Under the pieces are notes generated by a model. The model saw nothing but the letters and a program-made list of their open reading frames with translations. It did not search any database and was not told the DNA's origin. Source: Mucilaginibacter sp. UBA4741 (GTDB lineage Bacteria > Bacteroidota > Bacteroidia > Sphingobacteriales > Sphingobacteriaceae). From it: a DNA stretch of 9,855 bases. Location: contig DHIR01000038.1 in the NCBI GenBank assembly GCA_002403905.1, forward strand, positions 31,942 through 41,796. The letters are read 5' to 3'. Below are positions 7,327-9,855 of this stretch, piece after piece. How positions within the stretch are numbered: position 1 is the first letter of the stretch; each line of letters starts with the position of its first letter. Position numbers and translations under genes: made by a program.

Positions 7327-8903
7327 TGAACCTGAAGTTTAAAATAAAGCTAAGCCGCAGCCAAACACTGTTAATTATTACCCTCGTAATAGCTATATAC
7401 TACCTGGTATGCGGTATTTATTTAAACAGCCTGGGATATTTTAACCAGGAAACGCTTTTTTATATTGAAAAGGTTAGAATAATATTTGAGGGGCTGGGTT
7501 ATAAGCTAAAAGTAATTGGTTTAACGGCCCCGGCGCTTCCATTTTTTGCAACGTTTGCCTTTACACCAATAAATTCGTTATTGGCTCCGGTAATAGCATC
7601 TGCTCTAGGGACAGCAGCGCTTTTTTACTTAATGGCCAGCACATTGGTTAAAAAAACCGATGATGATTTTTACCTTCTGCTTCTAATCATCCTGTTCTTA
7701 TTTCATCCCGGGATATTGTATACAGCCTGTTCTGGCAAATCAATGTATATGGTATTGATATTCTTTTACCTGTTTTTCTTAAACATATTTAAGTTTTATA
7801 CCTCCAATACCACCTTCCATATTTCAATAGCAAGTATATGTTTGGTGTTGCTTTTATTTTGCGATTATAAGTTTATTTGGCTAACCCTGTTTTTCATTCC
7901 GCTTATATTTTCAATAGCCTTACAATCATTAAACCTGGCCGAAAAGGAATCTATATTTAGGATGACGTTAAGTTTTAACAGCCCATCGTTACGCCGTAAA
8001 CTCATCAATAAAACATTCGCGTTGTATGTTATTTTGTTTATTCTGCCAATAACATCCATCATGCTCTATAAGATGCTTAACCTTACAAATGCCAATGATG
8101 CCGATTATTTTTTAAATAGCCCTTATGCTACCTGGAACGTTTTGGCCGAAAGATTTTCGTACGAAAAAGTTGCGCTAAATCCTGACTTTAAAAACCCTGA
8201 GGTATCCTTATTAATATCAGCACGAATGATCATGTTTTGCCCGTTGATATTATTTGCAATAGCACTTTTCAGGCGCAATTCATATCAAATTTTAACGCTG
8301 CTAACCCCATTTGCGTTTGTAGAGTTTTTGCATATAAAATACGATAAGGTATTTTTATTGCATCAATACTACCTGATATTCCTTATCCTGTCCATATTAT
8401 GTTTAATAATAAAAGCGCAACCCATTAAAAGGGCCATCCTTTTTAAATCAGTATTAGGCGTAATTATATTAGCGCAATTATACACCGGGTATTATTTTTT
8501 AGCTAATTCATTAATTGATGATGAAAAGAACTTTATCACCATTTTAAAAAATCGGACTGCTGATGAACAGCAGGACGAAAACCGCGATATGGCAAATTAT
8601 ATAAACGGCCTGCCCGATGGTTCAAAAATATTGATCGATGATGCGGTAGCTTATCCAATTGTAGCCTTTACCAACAACATTGCCGACCTTACCCTGCCTT
8701 ACCAGGAAAACTTTTTGAGCGCCATTGAGACGCCGCTTCAATATGATGGCTATATACTAATTGCAAACACAAAAAATTTACTAGCCGGCTATACCATATT
8801 AAACAGTCGGTATGGCCCGGTTATGTATCAAACAGGTAATAATTACTCAACCTTGCAAAAGATCTATGAAACAGATCATTGGGTATTGTATAAGATTTTC
8901 TAA
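7326..8903 (+). CDS. Multi-pass inner-membrane protein of unknown function, possibly GT-C-like
   Basis: 525 residues that I cannot place in a named family with confidence. About 9-11 hydrophobic segments span residues 14-395 (clear ones at 14-34, 63-80, 84-104, 115-134, 139-157, 165-200, 231-248, 296-314, 320-335, 345-362, 373-393). A soluble C-terminal domain of about 125 residues follows, probably extracytoplasmic (INGLPDGSKILIDDAVAYPI, YDGYILIANTKN, HWVLYKIF at the end). The layout recalls GT-C enzymes (GT39/GT83-like), which use lipid-linked sugars, but the usual acidic pair in the first outside loop is not evident; only N40-Q41-E42 in GYFNQETLFY is suggestive. ATG 7326 shares its A with the TAA stop of the glycosyltransferase, so translation is probably coupled and the product likely works with the synthase, in glycan decoration or export. 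This role is inferred from context only. Confidence 0.75.
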   Translation: MNLKFKIKLSRSQTLLIITLVIAIYYLVCGIYLNSLGYFNQETLFYIEKVRIIFEGLGYKLKVIGLTAPALPFFATFAFTPINSLLAPVIASALGTAALFYLMASTLVKKTDDDFYLLLLIILFLFHPGILYTACSGKSMYMVLIFFYLFFLNIFKFYTSNTTFHISIASICLVLLLFCDYKFIWLTLFFIPLIFSIALQSLNLAEKESIFRMTLSFNSPSLRRKLINKTFALYVILFILPITSIMLYKMLNLTNANDADYFLNSPYATWNVLAERFSYEKVALNPDFKNPEVSLLISARMIMFCPLILFAIALFRRNSYQILTLLTPFAFVEFLHIKYDKVFLLHQYYLIFLILSILCLIIKAQPIKRAILFKSVLGVIILAQLYTGYYFLANSLIDDEKNFITILKNRTADEQQDENRDMANYINGLPDGSKILIDDAVAYPIVAFTNNIADLTLPYQENFLSAIETPLQYDGYILIANTKNLLAGYTILNSRYGPVMYQTGNNYSTLQKIYETDHWVLYKIF

Positions 8904-9013
8904 GCATAGCTTTTGGCCGTATTTTTTCGGATAAGCACGTCACTATTACATCGCAGTACCAATCGCTTAAAACATTTAGCGTCTTTGCCCGTATAGTCTA
9001 TACATTCCTAAAC
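8904..9013 (+). other. Intergenic spacer between membrane-protein gene and AI-2E transporter gene
   Basis: 110 bp without a gene. No strong terminator is visible; the only inverted element, CCG-TATTTTTT-CGG at about 8917, has a 3-bp stem. A near match to the Bacteroidota promoter, TTG (8886-8888), 18 nt, TAGCTTTT (8907-8914), overlaps the end of the upstream gene and differs from TAnnTTTG at the last base. It may start the transporter transcript. Confidence 0.3.
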
Positions 9014-9855
9014 ATGGCAACAGACAAAAAACAATCAGCAACCAAAAGCGAGTTAACCTACATAGGCAAAGTATGGCAAACCGTAGGCATAGTAGCCTTA
9101 TTGGTGGTAACCATATTAATAATCAGGGTAGCTTTTGATATATTATTGATGGTACTGGCCGGCGTGCTAATAGCCGTATACTTCCATGGTTTGGGCGATG
9201 CAATACAGCGAAGAACCAAACTAAAACGTAAGGCGGCCATGGCCATATCTATCGTCGGATCAATCATATTATTAAGTGCTTTGTTTTGGTTTATGGGTAC
9301 TAAAATACAGCAGCAAGTAGCCGAATTAAGTAATACACTGCCTCATACCCTAAATACGGCCAAAGCCAAGCTTTCACAAACTTCGATAGGGCAAAAAGTG
9401 TTAGAAAGCGTTTCGGGCAATAACTCGCAAAAGTTAATGACTACTGTGCAGGGCTTTTTCAGCACCACGTTTGGTGTACTGGGCGATATTTATATTATTT
9501 TATTCCTGGGGATATTTTTTACCGCTAACCCATCCCTATATAAAGATGGCATTTTGATATTGGTGCCCCACAGTAAGAAAGAATTAGGCAAACATATTAT
9601 GAACCGTATAAGCCTTGCGCTTAAAGGCTGGTTAAAGGGGATGCTCTTCTCTATGCTATTAGTTACTATATTAATTGGCGTTGCGCTATCCATACTAGGT
9701 GTACCCGTAGCATTGATACTGGCACTGATAACCGGATTATTAGAACTGGTACCCAACATAGGTTCACTAATAGCCATGATACCCGGTGTATTGCTAGCGC
9801 TAACCATGGGCACCAACATAGTCATAATAGTTGCCTTAATTTATATAGCATCACA
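9014..9855 (+). CDS. AI-2E family transporter (PerM/TqsA-like), 3' end outside window
   Basis: Multi-pass inner-membrane protein of the AI-2E transporter (DUF20/UPF0118) family. Members have been linked to autoinducer-2 export and to Na+/H+ exchange, so the substrate here is unknown. I translated from ATG 9014 (MATDKKQSATKSEL): 280 residues are visible and the frame is open at the right edge (family usually about 340-380). Hydrophobic segments lie at about 22-38, 41-58, 75-94, 155-170, 208-230, 231-247 and 252-280. A soluble region between about 97 and 150 corresponds to the family's extended loop. The conserved C-terminal signature is present as LVPNIGSLIAMIPGVLLAL (245-263). An in-frame minus-strand shadow overlaps but has no homology features. 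It is separated by 110 bp from the polysaccharide cluster and may be an independent unit. Confidence 0.9.
   Translation, partial: MATDKKQSATKSELTYIGKVWQTVGIVALLVVTILIIRVAFDILLMVLAGVLIAVYFHGLGDAIQRRTKLKRKAAMAISIVGSIILLSALFWFMGTKIQQQVAELSNTLPHTLNTAKAKLSQTSIGQKVLESVSGNNSQKLMTTVQGFFSTTFGVLGDIYIILFLGIFFTANPSLYKDGILILVPHSKKELGKHIMNRISLALKGWLKGMLFSMLLVTILIGVALSILGVPVALILALITGLLELVPNIGSLIAMIPGVLLALTMGTNIVIIVALIYIAS

Noticed and set aside
8904..9013. Rho-independent terminator after the multi-pass protein gene
   Set aside because: The only inverted repeat has a 3-bp stem (CCG/CGG) and the T-run lies in its loop rather than after it.
9490..9825. Minus-strand frame of 111 codons at the right edge
   Set aside because: It is antisense to the AI-2E transporter, whose translation shows the family signature and TM pattern.
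1..9855. tRNA/rRNA genes, CRISPR arrays, insertion sequences or phage genes
   Set aside because: No spaced direct repeats, terminal inverted repeats, transposase or integrase motifs, or tRNA-like sequences were seen on either strand; nearly all bases are covered by ordinary chromosomal genes.

Overview
The window looks like part of a chromosome from a Bacteroidota bacterium, most plausibly Sphingobacteriaceae (Mucilaginibacter/Pedobacter-like). This is inferred from the AT-rich coding style, the general lack of Shine-Dalgarno sequences, a TAnnTTTG-type promoter, and the style of the acyl-ACP desaturase and glycosyltransferase. Taxonomy cannot be proven from the sequence alone.

Layout. On the minus strand at the left edge lie a partial acyl-ACP desaturase (1-690, C-terminus outside the window) and, upstream of it, a secreted GH5 glycoside hydrolase (736-1881, GTG start). 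A 62-bp divergent spacer follows. A plus-strand cluster then runs rightward: a six-TM sensor histidine kinase (1944-3290); a BcsB-like periplasmic cellulose-synthase subunit (3301-5382, only 10 bp after the kinase); after a 100-bp spacer with short palindromes, a T2SSE_N/MshEN-like domain joined to a processive-type GT2 glycosyltransferase but split by a frameshift (5483-5881 and 5893-7326); and a multi-pass membrane protein with a C-terminal soluble domain (7326-8903, 1-nt overlap with the GT2 stop). After another 110 bp comes a partial AI-2E/PerM-family transporter (9014 to the right edge).

Interpretation. The central genes look like a synthase-dependent exopolysaccharide locus. The GT2 enzyme would polymerise a glycan at the inner membrane. 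The BcsB-like protein, with signal peptide, two carbohydrate-binding/flavodoxin-like repeats and a C-terminal TM anchor, would receive it in the periplasm. The multi-pass protein may modify or export it, and the kinase may sense a related cue. The divergently transcribed GH5 could trim the glycan, as the GH8 enzyme BcsZ does in classical cellulose operons. Unlike classical bcs loci, no PilZ domain and no BcsC-like outer-membrane pore are seen here, and the glycosyltransferase carries a T2SSE_N domain instead. The polymer cannot be identified from sequence.

The strongest direct observation is the single-base frameshift in the glycosyltransferase near 5851. As given, the sequence would inactivate the synthase unless the shift is a sequencing or assembly error.
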